The notes beneath the pieces were generated by a model. That model did no database searches, had not been told where the DNA came from, and was given only the letters and a program-made list of their open reading frames with translations. From Pseudomonas frederiksbergensis (GTDB lineage: Bacteria > Pseudomonadota > Gammaproteobacteria > Pseudomonadales > Pseudomonadaceae), in contig NZ_CP018319.1 of NCBI RefSeq assembly GCF_001952935.1, positions 3,492,001 through 3,556,000 of the forward strand: a stretch of 64,000 nt of DNA. The letters run 5' to 3'. The position numbers and the translations under genes were made by a program. This document shows positions 1-7,971 of the stretch, piece by piece. The number at the start of each line of letters is the position of its first letter. Position 1 is the first letter of the stretch.

Positions 1-235
1 GGTGACAGCTCAGCACCTTGGATTTATTGGCCCCGCGATCTTGTCCCTACCTGACCCTACAAACTTGGGAATGGCCTGTCGCCATGCTCGCAGGCAACCG
101 ATCTAGGCCCGAAATCTCTTGTGAACGCTTGTAGAACCTTATTGACGCTTGTGGAATCGTTATTTATGGTTGTCCTCAGTGACTGTATCTAGTGGAACCC
201 GCAGGTTAGGTCTCTCAACCAGACCCGCAAAAGAA

Positions 236-260
236 AACCGCCCCTCAGGCGGTTTTTTTT
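236..260 (+). terminator. Rho-independent terminator
   Basis: The stem CCGCC/GGCGG with a CCTCA loop is followed by eight T residues on the plus strand. The gene it serves would read in from the left and is not recognisable in the window. Confidence 0.6.
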
Positions 261-296
261 GCCTCGATTTGGAGTGGCTAGGCGAGCACAAGTACA

Positions 297-319
297 GTAA
301 GCGTCTAGCCAAGTCACCT
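297..319 (+). repeat. IS66-end-like repeat, copy 1
   Basis: The sequence GTAAGCGTCTAGCCAAGTCA followed by CCT matches the copy at 1164-1188 at all but two of the first 23 positions and has the same orientation. GTAAGCG is the kind of terminus seen in IS66-family elements, so this may be a solo end left by a lost element. Confidence 0.4.
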
Positions 320-478
320 ACTTGATCCCAGCCGTAAGGGCGATGTTGTCCACCTAAAAAATAGGCGACATCATCGGCCTTAATGCTGGGATTTAGAAGA
401 TGTGTTCTCTTGTCCCTTACAATAGGCCTAGTTCGTCGTAAGCCATGAACCCCGTGGTGCCCATGCGAGCCATAGAAC

Positions 479-1163
479 TCAATCACCTCGACGGAAAGCT
501 TCCTCGGCTGGTAACAGGGGAATCTTCACAGGTCTGGACATGTCGACGCTAAAACTCTTGAGCTTGAGATTACGGCTGTTTGCTTTGGACACCTCGGGGT
601 AGCTCTTTTGAGTCCAGGCATTCCACGCAGCCACGCCCATCGCCATTTGCAGCGAGTAATCGAGGGAGTTGAATCCGGGGATAAAGGGTTCGTCAGACTT
701 GAGGTTGCGGTAATACAGCGCTACCGCCGCCTCGTTCACCCTGCATCCGGCCAATCGCTCGTAGGTTTCATTATTCACGTCGGAAAGTTTAACTGCTTTC
801 AAGCAACTGTCTTGAGGACTTGGGTTGAAGCCCGGCCCGGGCTCTCCCCGAGTGTCCATGGCACGGCTATGACAGCTCATACAGCTGGAAAGCGGGCTGT
901 CGACCGGCCCATTCATACGGCCTAAATAGCCCATCTGATCGTCTGGGGCACGGTTCGCGAAAATTGCCTTGGCTTCTGGGTTGATCCAGCTCTCCTCAGG
1001 GCGCTTGCCTGCCTGGTAGTCGGCGTAAGTTAGGTTTGGGGAATTTCCCCATTCTAGACCCACGGGAATCAGGTTATCCCAGTAACTGGCGGCGTTTCGA
1101 TCGCCGTTGAATACGAATGTACCGAATACCCAGCCGCTGTGGGTGGCATCACCCTGTTCCTTT
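479..1163 (-). pseudogene. Cytochrome c-type protein, C-terminal half (interrupted gene)
   Basis: This is the back half of a periplasmic haem protein whose front half lies at 4385-5132 on the same strand. The frame is open from about 1178: it reads WTLTKEQGDATHSGWVFGTF and continues through NLIPVGLEWG to a CMSCH haem-binding motif (CxxCH) and a stop at 479. The order LLQMDIAV (front half), then GWVFGTF, then NGPVDSPxSSCMSCH follows a family of single-haem cytochrome proteins of about 400 residues that I recall from other Proteobacteria. It has no start codon or ribosome site of its own. The half with the haem site is therefore separated from the signal peptide, and the product cannot be made whole. 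The electron-transfer role is inferred from the CxxCH motif alone. Confidence 0.7.
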
Positions 1164-1188
1164 GTAAGCGTCCAGCGAAGTCACCTTC
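1164..1188 (+). repeat. IS66-end-like repeat, copy 2
   Basis: The sequence GTAAGCGTCCAGCGAAGTCA followed by CCTTC lies at the point where the cytochrome reading frame breaks. It has the same orientation as copy 1 at 297. It could be the left end of the DNA inserted in the cytochrome gene, although no matching inverted end is seen near 4384. Confidence 0.45.
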
Positions 1189-1296
1189 CTAACGCCTGCG
1201 CAGCGGGCATGAGTGCCTAGCTACATAAATGCGTCATCTGTCGACCGAAGGCGACTGGACTACCAATCGCCAAGGGTCGATTTTTCGCAGATGCAG

Positions 1297-1806
1297 CTAG
1301 CGAAGCGCACGACACTCAAGATCCTTGAGGTCGGTCAGATCTACCAACTGCTTGCGCATAGGCACGCATGCCAATTGGAGCCCGGAGGGGGAGTTGTAAA
1401 CAGCTTGGGCGCTTCCGGTGAAGCCACAGCGCTGATAAAAATTTTCAGCATTCAGCGTGGCTTCAAGGTGGATCTCAGCAAGTCCCGCCTTTCGTGCTAA
1501 ATGCTCAAGATGAGTGACCATCTTTTTACCTATGCCTTGGCCCATGAACTTGGGTAACACGAAGATTGCCTCCAGTTCCCCGCTCTGGAGATTTATCAGC
1601 CCTGTAGCCACAGGAAGTCCATTGACGCACGCCAAGTGATAATCTTCTTCCACCCAGGATCTGTATTTATCCGTGAGTGGAACGCAAGTCCAAGCCACCA
1701 CTTGAGCATTCGTGTAAACGGTGCTGCATTGGTTCTGAATTGCCTGAAAGCGGATATCGAATGCTGCCTCAGCATCACAACGCTCGGCTCGACGAATCTG
1801 CAACAT
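1297..1806 (-). CDS. GNAT-family N-acetyltransferase
   Basis: A 169-residue GNAT protein, predicted to move an acetyl group from acetyl-CoA to an unknown amine. Near the N-terminus it has the usual IRRAERCDAEAAFDIR strand-helix, then ELEAIFVLPKFMGQGIGKKM, which is the acetyl-CoA pyrophosphate loop (Q/RxxGxG/A), and a C-terminal ATLNAENFYQRCGF segment typical of the fold. I chose the ATG at 1806 rather than an upstream codon because AGGAG lies 7-8 bases before it and the fold begins there. It sits as a passenger between the two halves of the cytochrome gene, upstream of the relict C-terminal half. Small GNAT genes are common cargo of mobile DNA. The substrate cannot be read from the sequence. 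Confidence 0.8.
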   Translation of the reverse strand: MLQIRRAERCDAEAAFDIRFQAIQNQCSTVYTNAQVVAWTCVPLTDKYRSWVEEDYHLACVNGLPVATGLINLQSGELEAIFVLPKFMGQGIGKKMVTHLEHLARKAGLAEIHLEATLNAENFYQRCGFTGSAQAVYNSPSGLQLACVPMRKQLVDLTDLKDLECRALR

Positions 1807-1847
1807 CTTCACTCTCCTGAGATAGGCCATTCTGAACGGAGAATGAA

Positions 1848-1876
1848 AAAGCCCCGTCCATTCCTGGCGGGGCTTT
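1848..1876 (-). terminator. Rho-independent terminator
   Basis: The stem AAAGCCCCG/CGGGGCTTT is followed on the minus strand by a T-rich tail. It stops a transcript coming from the right, fitting the truncated frame that ends at 1911, and isolates the GNAT gene. Confidence 0.65.
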
Positions 1877-1910
1877 AGTCAATGCACCTAGTACCTACGC
1901 GCGCATCACC

Positions 1911-2030
1911 TTATGGCCCGCCAAAGGCGGTCATCAAGGTGTGCATCATGTTCAGTCGGTAGGTAATAGTCATTGATTTATAGTCGGGGGATTTATCTCG
2001 ACTGTCAATATTGGCGCCTATAAACCTATG
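1911..2030 (-). pseudogene. 3' tail of an unidentified gene
   Basis: On the minus strand an open frame of about 39 codons reads HRFIGANIDSRDKSPDYKS, then MTITYRLNMMHTLMTAFGGP, then TAA at 1911, and is followed within 40 bases by a terminator. The composition looks like the end of a real protein, but no ribosome site precedes the only ATG (1973) and its upstream part runs into the IS66 element. I read it as the end of a gene truncated by the element; the family is not recognised. Confidence 0.35.
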
Positions 2031-3603
2031 CATGCTGTCGAGCAGGCGTCCACCGGTGTGGCAGCAACTCTGTAATTTCACTCGCCCGATGCGTCGGCAG
2101 TCGCATCAGCACATCTTTGAGATAGGCATACGGATCATGCCCATTCATGCGTGCCGACTGGATCAGGCTCATGATGGCCGCCGCCCGTTTGCCGCTTCGT
2201 AGCGACCCTGCGAAGAGCCAGTTCTTGCGTCCAAGAGCCCATGGCCGAATCTGATTCTCGGCCCAATTGTTGTCAATGGGTACGGCCCCGTCATCGAGGT
2301 AGCGCGATAGCGCTGCCCAGCGTTTCAGGCTGTAATCCAGTGCTTTGCTGATAGCCGAACCTTCGGGCACAAGATCACGCTGGGCGATCATCCAGGCATG
2401 CAGCATATCCATCACCGGCACCGCCTTTTCTTGCCGTATTCGACGGCGTAAATCCGGTTTCTGGTATCGGACTTCACTTTCGATTTCGTAAAGCAACTGG
2501 ATGTAGCGCAGCGCCTGTTCGGCGAGCATGCTCTTGTTGGTGGCATGCAATTCGAAGAACTTGCGCCGTGCATGGGCCATGCAGCCGATCTCGGTCACGC
2601 CGAGTTCAAAGCTGGCCTTGTAACCGCCAAAATCATCACACACCAGCTTGCCCTTCCAGTCTTGCAGGAAGTTGCGAGCATGCTCACCGGCGCGGCTGGG
2701 GCTGAAGTCGTAGACGACAGCTGCTGTTTCGCAGAATTGGCTGGTGGCGTAGGCCCAGACATAAGAACGGTGGGTTTTCTTCGAGCCTGGCGCGAGCATC
2801 TGCACCGGTGTTTCATCCGCGTGGACGACCTCCTGGCCGAGCACTACGTCGCGCAGCGCATCGAACAGAGGCTGCAACTGCACGCCAGTAACGCCAACCC
2901 ATTGAGCCAACGTTGAACGTGGAATCGCCAAGCCAGCTCGACCAAAGATCGACTCCTGCCGGTAAAGCGGCAGATGGTCAGCAAACTTCGCGATCATGAC
3001 GTGAGCAAGTAGCCCAGCAGTCGGGATGCCCTTGTCGATGACCTGCGCCGGAACCGGCGCCTGGATCAGCGTTTCGCAGTCATCGCAGACCCACTTGCCA
3101 CGAACATGACGCTCGACGATGAATACGCCGGGCGTGTAGTCGAGTTTCTCGCTGACGTCCTCACCGATGCGCTTGAGTGCGCAGCCACATGGGCAGTGAG
3201 TATTGCCCGGTTCGTGATGGATCAATGTGCGTGGAAACTCTGCCGGCAACGCAGTGCGCTTAGGCTTCCGCTTTTGCTCGGTCGGCGACGGAGCGGCTTG
3301 CAAGGCTTGAAGCTCTGCTTCAATCGCCGCGATATCGGTATCGATCAGGTCATCGAGCAAGCTGGCCTGCTGCGGATTCAGCTGCTCGCTGCGCTTGGCA
3401 AACTTCAAACGCTTGAGTTGTGCGATCTCGTGGGTCAGCTTCTCGATCACCGTTTGGTCACGGTTGATCTTCTGGCCCATCGTATCAACCGTCTTACCCA
3501 GCGTGTCGACTTGATGATCGAGAGTCTCGACACGCTGCATCAACTGCGCCGCCAACGCGCGCAGTTGTTCAGGATTCAGGTGGTCGAGATAGGGGAAAAT
3601 CAT
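2026..3603 (-). CDS. tnpC: IS66 transposase TnpC
   Basis: The 525-residue DDE transposase of the IS66 element. A long N-terminal coiled-coil stretch (about residues 15-110, with QQVDTLGKTVDTMGQKINRD-like heptads) is followed by a zinc-finger-like CPCGC...CDDC region near residues 138-180. The catalytic core carries HADETPVQ, then CDDFGGYKA, and near the C-terminus NNWAENQIRPWALGRKNW, which holds the final acidic residue of the DDE triad. The length and motif order match complete IS66 TnpC proteins and I see no frameshift, so the enzyme may be active. The ATG at 3603 is the only sensible start. It lies about 60 bases downstream of tnpB. Confidence 0.93.
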   Translation of the reverse strand: MIFPYLDHLNPEQLRALAAQLMQRVETLDHQVDTLGKTVDTMGQKINRDQTVIEKLTHEIAQLKRLKFAKRSEQLNPQQASLLDDLIDTDIAAIEAELQALQAAPSPTEQKRKPKRTALPAEFPRTLIHHEPGNTHCPCGCALKRIGEDVSEKLDYTPGVFIVERHVRGKWVCDDCETLIQAPVPAQVIDKGIPTAGLLAHVMIAKFADHLPLYRQESIFGRAGLAIPRSTLAQWVGVTGVQLQPLFDALRDVVLGQEVVHADETPVQMLAPGSKKTHRSYVWAYATSQFCETAAVVYDFSPSRAGEHARNFLQDWKGKLVCDDFGGYKASFELGVTEIGCMAHARRKFFELHATNKSMLAEQALRYIQLLYEIESEVRYQKPDLRRRIRQEKAVPVMDMLHAWMIAQRDLVPEGSAISKALDYSLKRWAALSRYLDDGAVPIDNNWAENQIRPWALGRKNWLFAGSLRSGKRAAAIMSLIQSARMNGHDPYAYLKDVLMRLPTHRASEITELLPHRWTPARQHA

Positions 3604-3664
3604 GGTGCCGATTTTGCCAGAGCAGACAATTCGCGGCGATAGAGCGATAGGCTAATGGCAGCCG

Positions 3665-4000
3665 TTAAAGCAGTGTGATCGCGCTGCCGGAACCCGCGCG
3701 CTGCCATGGCAGGCCCAATACCAGGGCATGTAGTTGCTCGGTATCCAACTCCATTTCAGAGCCATGGCGAATGCCTGGCCAGTGGAACTTACCTTGGTTC
3801 AACCGGCGAGCAGCCAGCCAGATACCGAAGCCGTCATGCACCAGAACTTTCATACGAGTGGCGCGGCGGTTGGCGAACAGATAAGCACAGTGCGGTTTCG
3901 CCGCACCGAACACCGCGATCACTCTGGCCAGCGCAGTCTCGGTGCCTGCGCGCATGTCCATCGGCTCGGTGGCAAGCCAAATGGAGTCAATGCGGATCAT
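3665..4000 (-). CDS. tnpB: IS66 accessory protein TnpB
   Basis: A 111-residue IS66 Orf2 protein. It has the family hallmark MDMRAGTETALARV near residue 14 and the basic FANRRATRMKVLVHDGFGIW segment in the middle. The function is required for IS66 transposition in known elements, but the biochemical role is not settled. The ATG at 4000 overlaps the tnpA stop as ATGA, a coupling typical of IS66; longer upstream reading in this frame lies inside tnpA and is ignored. Confidence 0.9.
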   Translation of the reverse strand: MIRIDSIWLATEPMDMRAGTETALARVIAVFGAAKPHCAYLFANRRATRMKVLVHDGFGIWLAARRLNQGKFHWPGIRHGSEMELDTEQLHALVLGLPWQRAGSGSAITLL

Positions 4001-4329
4001 CGCAGCAGGTCTCGAAGAAAGTTTGCGCAGGCAGCAGCACTTTCGGTCGGCCAATTCACTTTGACGGCGCCGCGCGGGTGTGGAATTTCGAGACAGATCA
4101 TGGCTGAGGTGACATCCAGTCGTGACGCCGACGACGGCAATGTCATCGGAATAAAGGCAGGTTGCACGACAACACTATTTTGCGATTGCAGCCGAATCCA
4201 CTTATGGACGAGATTCGCGTTGAGGCTATGGCTCAGTGCGACATTGGCAATTGAAGCGCCAGGCTGGGCACACTCTTGAATGACCTGGGTCTTGAAGGAC
4301 TTGGAGTAGGAACGGCGTTGTGGCTGCAT
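3997..4329 (-). CDS. tnpA: IS66 accessory protein TnpA
   Basis: A 110-residue IS66 Orf1 protein. The N-terminus (YSKSFKTQVIQEC, then SIANVALSHSLNANLVHKWI) is a helix-turn-helix of the transposase orfA type, expected to bind the element's ends. The C-terminal half carries the I/VxIPHPRGAVKVNWP strand typical of IS66 TnpA. I start at ATG 4329 because the family begins there; the upstream extension runs into the end of the element. Confidence 0.88.
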   Translation of the reverse strand: MQPQRRSYSKSFKTQVIQECAQPGASIANVALSHSLNANLVHKWIRLQSQNSVVVQPAFIPMTLPSSASRLDVTSAMICLEIPHPRGAVKVNWPTESAAACANFLRDLLR

Positions 4330-4384
4330 GAAATACCCGCTTAAAAGGCTGGAACTGGTGCCCACTTAAATTTAAGTGCACACC

Positions 4385-5132
4385 ATGTCCTGGCTTCGAG
4401 GGGCTGGGTAGATGACTTGGCCGGACGCATACGTTCCTTTACCGCAATATCCATTTGTAGAAGGCGTACTTTTTTCGGTTGGCCGTTGCCATCGATATCG
4501 GATTGCCACTCCAGGTTGTTACCCTTGAGGTATGGAGCTTCACTGTCGGTTGCGTCTGTGAACAATAGCTTGGCTGTGACAGTGCCTATTGGGAACGTTG
4601 CATTGGTGGTCATAGGGCGCTCTAGGTTTTTCCACACCTTTCCAAAGGTGCTGGCGCCTAGCTCGTTGTAGAAACCCACCGCCCAATTGTTGGCTCGCCG
4701 GGTCTGGTTAGGGCCTAGCTCATGCAACCGGCTGCCCCTCTCCATGGTTAGACCATGGATGGGTTCGCGCTTATCGTGCATCCAGGGGGCATGGTACCAG
4801 CGCCGCACGGAGTTCTTCTGTAACTCCCAATCGACTTCTGTATTACCTTCGACTACATAACTCAAGACTGCTGCCATGTACTTCTGAGAGTCGGTCTTGT
4901 AGTTGATACTGCTCCAGTTAAATGTAGGATTTGAGGCTGGCGGGTTGGTGGGGTATTGATTGCTGATGGTAAAGCAGGGGAAACCCGAGATACACGAGGC
5001 CCTGGCAGAGGTGTTGAATTGCTTGATTGCTGCCTCTGTGTAGCCGTCCTCTTTAGACAGCGCATAGGCGTTGATGCAATAGACGGCGGGCACCGCGATG
5101 ACGGTGTAAAGCAGAAAAGACCTAATTAACAT
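4385..5132 (-). pseudogene. Cytochrome c-type protein, N-terminal half (interrupted gene)
   Basis: The front half of the gene whose back half is at 479-1163. It starts at ATG 5132 with a hydrophobic signal sequence (about residues 1-25). Recognisable family segments follow: WYHAPWMHDKREPIHGLTMER, a RANNWAVGFYNELGA stretch, FPIGTVTAKLLFTDA and RLLQMDIAVKERM. At about residue 249 (LEARTW) the frame leaves the gene and enters IS66 DNA, picking up a stop after a dozen foreign residues. The haem-binding CxxCH lies in the other half, so this fragment would give an exported protein without haem. Confidence 0.72.
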
Positions 5133-5801
5133 AGTACTCTCCTTGGTTATTGACCATTGCGATCACGTTTCCACTACAAAAGACTATTCAGCTCTATTCC
5201 TTCCGGTATCGACCACCATAATGGGTGGAGCATCACGTGCCAGTATTTACGCCCAAGCTCGAATGAACAGTAGCTGAAAATTTTTTTGCGGGCGGGGTAT
5301 ATGTTCCACAGACCAAGTTGGCCTATGCGGATCTTATGCATATGCTGACGGCGTTGAGGAGTAAGCGTGCGCTCAACTCACCTTGCGTAATTCAGGCCAG
5401 CACCAAGTACATTCTCATTCGCACAAGCTGAATGCTTAGCGTATGATTTTTTTCCGAATTCTGTAGTCACCCCTACAAGCGCTACACGCTTTTGTGAGGA
5501 CAAAGAAAAAGGGCTACTGGTGACAGTAGCCCTTGAATTTGAAGCATGAAATATTTTTGCACACTCTCATGCGGGGGTGTGGAGGTCTCACCCTACGCCG
5601 ATGTTCAGCCATCGCCGGGGTTCCTACGCCAGTTATAGCCGCTGGAGGCAACTGGTTTCGCGCTCAAGCACGATCCTATATAAGGTGACACTTGTGTCAA
5701 CCAAATCTGATGAATGGCCGAGATTTTCCGGGGCTTCCGGTAACCCTCTACAGTCTCAACCTGATAGACCGAATGCTATGCGTACGATTTTGCCGTTTTC
5801 T
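5133..5801. other. Intergenic stretch
   Basis: About 670 bases without a supported gene. It contains the presumed promoter of the broken cytochrome gene near 5140-5200, AT-rich runs at 5279-5290 and 5446-5456, and one clear terminator at 5509-5534. A plus-strand frame at 5577-5834 has neither a ribosome site nor a protein-like composition. Confidence 0.5.
5501..5534 (-). terminator. Rho-independent terminator after the integrase operon
   Basis: The stem AAGGGCTACTG/CAGTAGCCCTT with a GTGA loop is followed by a T-rich tail when read on the minus strand. It lies about 270 bases beyond the stop at 5802 and would end the integrase-plus-unknown transcript. Confidence 0.7.
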
Positions 5802-6560
5802 CTATCGTCCCCTAGGCATGCCAGCATTGTGTGAATACGGATCGCGTTCCTGATCTCGTTTCTCCAGCCTTTGGAAGAGTTGAAAGAACTCAGTTTTAAA
5901 AACTGTCGATTCTGGGCTATCCGGCAAGGTCAAAAGCTCGTAAGCAGCTTCCCACGCATTCAGGGATGTCCTGATCGTCACCAGCGATGTGGTATGTCTA
6001 GACAGAGCTCGTTCAGCATCACTCGCGTTGTCGCAGCGCTGAGAGGTGGATTCGGCGAGATATCGTGCAACCACGGTTGTTGACCAGCGACGAATGACCT
6101 CGCGTAGTAAATGAAAGGTCATGGATCTGCCATCGTATGGCAGCGCCCGCATCAAGGGGCGAGGCGGCTCAGTTTCGAGCAGAGAGATTTCAACCTCTCC
6201 CTCATCCAGTTGTGGCAGGGGAGGGGGCTGTATCGCGAACGGATCTTCAGTCCTCTGTTCGCTGACGCTGTTTTTGCATCCGTGTCTGCCGTACCACGTC
6301 CGCCAGGCTTTTCGTTCTTCGGCATCACGGCGTGGGTGGGCAACGTATGCTCGCCATTGGGCTCCTAATTGGTTTGTGCCGAGAAGCATGTGCTCCAAGT
6401 CATACTGGGAACGACCAGCCATGGAGTTTTCAATGTAGCGGAGGATCTCTGCCACCAATTGCCCAGGCACTATTCTGTCGCATCGCGAGCGGCCCTGATC
6501 TCGATAGATTTTCAGGTAACGCAGGCCGTTCTGCAAAATCGCATCTTTGTCCTTATCCAT
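5802..6560 (-). CDS. Hypothetical protein downstream of the integrase
   Basis: A 252-residue protein that I do not recognise. It is soluble, rich in charged residues (MDKDKDAILQNGLRY at the start, many Arg and Glu), has a proline-rich linker near residue 110 (PFAIQPPPLPQ), and ends in a basic tail. There is no signal peptide or membrane segment. Its ATG at 6560 overlaps the integrase stop by 8 bases, so it is probably translated from the integrase transcript. Such genes beside P4-type integrases are often island-specific; a role in the island is inference. Confidence 0.6.
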   Translation of the reverse strand: MDKDKDAILQNGLRYLKIYRDQGRSRCDRIVPGQLVAEILRYIENSMAGRSQYDLEHMLLGTNQLGAQWRAYVAHPRRDAEERKAWRTWYGRHGCKNSVSEQRTEDPFAIQPPPLPQLDEGEVEISLLETEPPRPLMRALPYDGRSMTFHLLREVIRRWSTTVVARYLAESTSQRCDNASDAERALSRHTTSLVTIRTSLNAWEAAYELLTLPDSPESTVFKTEFFQLFQRLEKRDQERDPYSHNAGMPRGR

Positions 6561-7773
6561 TCGAGCTCATCCCTTCGCTCCGGGCCGACTCCAGATATTC
6601 AGCCCACGTCTGCATAATTTCCTTCCTTTCGTTCAGCAAGAGTGCCTTGTTGTAGGTAGCCCTTACCTTATTGTTTTCCACGTGGGCCAACTGACGCTCA
6701 ATCGCATCCGGCCTACAGCCATGCTCGTTTGCCCAAGTCGAGAAAGTAGTACGCCAGCAATGTGGAGTGGTTCTCTCGCCTAGGTTCATATCCCTCATGG
6801 CGTAAGTGAGCCGATTGGGAGTAGTGAAACCTTCACCGCTGCGGTGGGGGAAGAGATAACGGCCACTACCGGAAATCAGTTGTAGCTCCGCCAGTACGGC
6901 AAGGGCACCGGTCGATAGAGGTGAAACGTGATCGCGGCGAGCCTTCATTTTCGCTGCTGGACGCCGCCACAGGTTCGCAGTGAAGTCGAACTCGTCCCAC
7001 TCTGCGTCTGCTGCTTCGCCGGGACGACACGCTGTAAGCGCGATAAGACGAAGGCACAATGCAGTCTCTGGGTAACCCCTGTAGGATCGCAGCGCTTGAT
7101 AAAACTGCTTGATCTGGCTAGTCGTCATGACAGCCTTGCTTTGGCAGGTTGGTATCCGGAGGAAGCCTTCCAAGCTGGGTACTGGATTGAGATCTGCCAA
7201 CCCACGCACTACCGCGTATTTGAAAATTGCAGATAGGTCGCCTTTCACATGAATAGCCGCCCATGCCCCGGAGCTTTTACAAGCTTCCAGTACGGGGCGA
7301 ATTTCTTTTGCCGTAATTTCTGCAATTGCGAACGCATCGAGCTTGGGGCTGAGATGCCGCCTGATCCGTGACTCTTTGCAGCGGAAGGAGCCCGGTGTGT
7401 AGCTCGACTTAACATGGTCAAGGTAAGCAGCTGAAACCTTTGCAAAGGAGCTTTCCATGGCCTTTTTACGCTCGGCAGCAGCGTCAATATTGCGCTTTTT
7501 GCCGTCTTTTCTGTGTTGGGCTGGGTTGATTCCAAGCTTCGTCAGTTTGCGAGCTGCGTCACGTTCTGAGCGCGCCTCGGCAAGACCAATCTCTGGGTAA
7601 GAGCCGATAGCAAAAACATTTTCCTTGCCATCGAGTCGAAATTTCCATCGCCATAGCTTGCTACCGCTTGGCTGCACCAAAAGAAAAAGCCCGCCGCCAT
7701 CCCCAAGCTTGTAAGGGGCGGCAGCGGGCTTTGCAGTGCGTACTTTAGCGTCTGTGATTAGGTCTTTAGGCAT
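6553..7773 (-). CDS. Tyrosine-type integrase, P4/DUF4102 class
   Basis: A 406-residue site-specific recombinase of the kind that integrates genomic islands. The N-terminus is the arm-binding DUF4102 module (KVRTAKPAAAPYKLGDGGGL, then SKLWRWKFRL and IGSYPEIGLAEAR). The catalytic domain has the first Arg in LTACRPGEAADAEWDEFD, an H-x-x-R box in PHCWRTTFSTW, and the final LAHVENNKVRATYNK with His and the nucleophile Tyr. All active-site residues are present. The start at 7773 (MPKDLITDAKV) is preferred over an upstream codon at 7809 because the family begins there. It faces away from ychF, whose 3' end lies about 200 bases off; no tRNA gene is next to it in the window. Confidence 0.92.
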   Translation of the reverse strand: MPKDLITDAKVRTAKPAAAPYKLGDGGGLFLLVQPSGSKLWRWKFRLDGKENVFAIGSYPEIGLAEARSERDAARKLTKLGINPAQHRKDGKKRNIDAAAERKKAMESSFAKVSAAYLDHVKSSYTPGSFRCKESRIRRHLSPKLDAFAIAEITAKEIRPVLEACKSSGAWAAIHVKGDLSAIFKYAVVRGLADLNPVPSLEGFLRIPTCQSKAVMTTSQIKQFYQALRSYRGYPETALCLRLIALTACRPGEAADAEWDEFDFTANLWRRPAAKMKARRDHVSPLSTGALAVLAELQLISGSGRYLFPHRSGEGFTTPNRLTYAMRDMNLGERTTPHCWRTTFSTWANEHGCRPDAIERQLAHVENNKVRATYNKALLLNERKEIMQTWAEYLESARSEGMSSNG

Positions 7774-7933
7774 TTGGGTATCCGTGAGAGATGAAGAAAA
7801 TACCCCCATCCAGAAATCGTGATACCCCTGATGCTACCCCGCTTTTCTCTAGAACACTATCACCCTTGCTGAACCGCACTGAGCTCTAGATATTTGGCAA
7901 CCCCCTGTAAAAACAAGGGCTTCAGGCCAGTTT

Positions 7934-7963
7934 CAGGTTCAGTCCGGTTCACTCAGGTTCAGT
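7934..7963. repeat. 10-bp tandem repeat by the integrase
   Basis: Three consecutive 10-bp units, CAGGTTCAGT, CCGGTTCACT and CAGGTTCAGT, lie between the integrase and ychF. The first and third are identical and the spacing is close to one DNA turn, as expected for a row of protein-binding sites such as integrase arm or excisionase sites. Confidence 0.6.
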
Positions 7964-7971
7964 AGAAGCCT

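Larger units (their letters stand above)
1..478. other. Left-edge stretch without a convincing gene
   Basis: I see no supported gene here. An open frame on the minus strand crosses 160-486, but it has no proper start codon, runs through a terminator hairpin, and its protein shows no recognisable domain. The stretch holds that terminator (about 236-260) and, at 297-319, a near copy of a sequence also found at 1164-1188 that resembles an IS66-family end. It is probably eroded mobile-element DNA downstream of the broken cytochrome gene. Confidence 0.4.
1980..4384 (-). mobile_element. IS66-family insertion sequence (limits approximate)
   Basis: The three genes tnpA, tnpB and tnpC in IS66 order occupy 2026-4329 on the minus strand, with the overlapping tnpA/tnpB junction typical of the family. 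The right end is near 4384, where the cytochrome reading frame breaks; just inside it is a 16-bp palindrome (CACTTAAATTTAAGTG, 4363-4378). The left end is not certain: it should lie between the tnpC stop (2026) and about 1940. No 8-bp target duplication could be found, so the surroundings were probably rearranged after insertion. Confidence 0.75.

Noticed and set aside
160..486. A 108-codon minus-strand open frame at the left edge
   Set aside because: It has no ATG/GTG/TTG start in place, crosses a terminator hairpin and a repeat, and its protein lacks any recognisable pattern.
1938..4384. GGTGTGCA/TGCACACC as terminal inverted repeats of the IS66 element
   Set aside because: The eight-base match is short, the left copy lies inside an apparent coding tail, and no 8-bp target duplication flanks it.
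5577..5834. An 85-codon plus-strand frame in the gap beside the unknown gene
   Set aside because: No ribosome site, overlaps a supported gene on the other strand and shows no conserved-looking segments.
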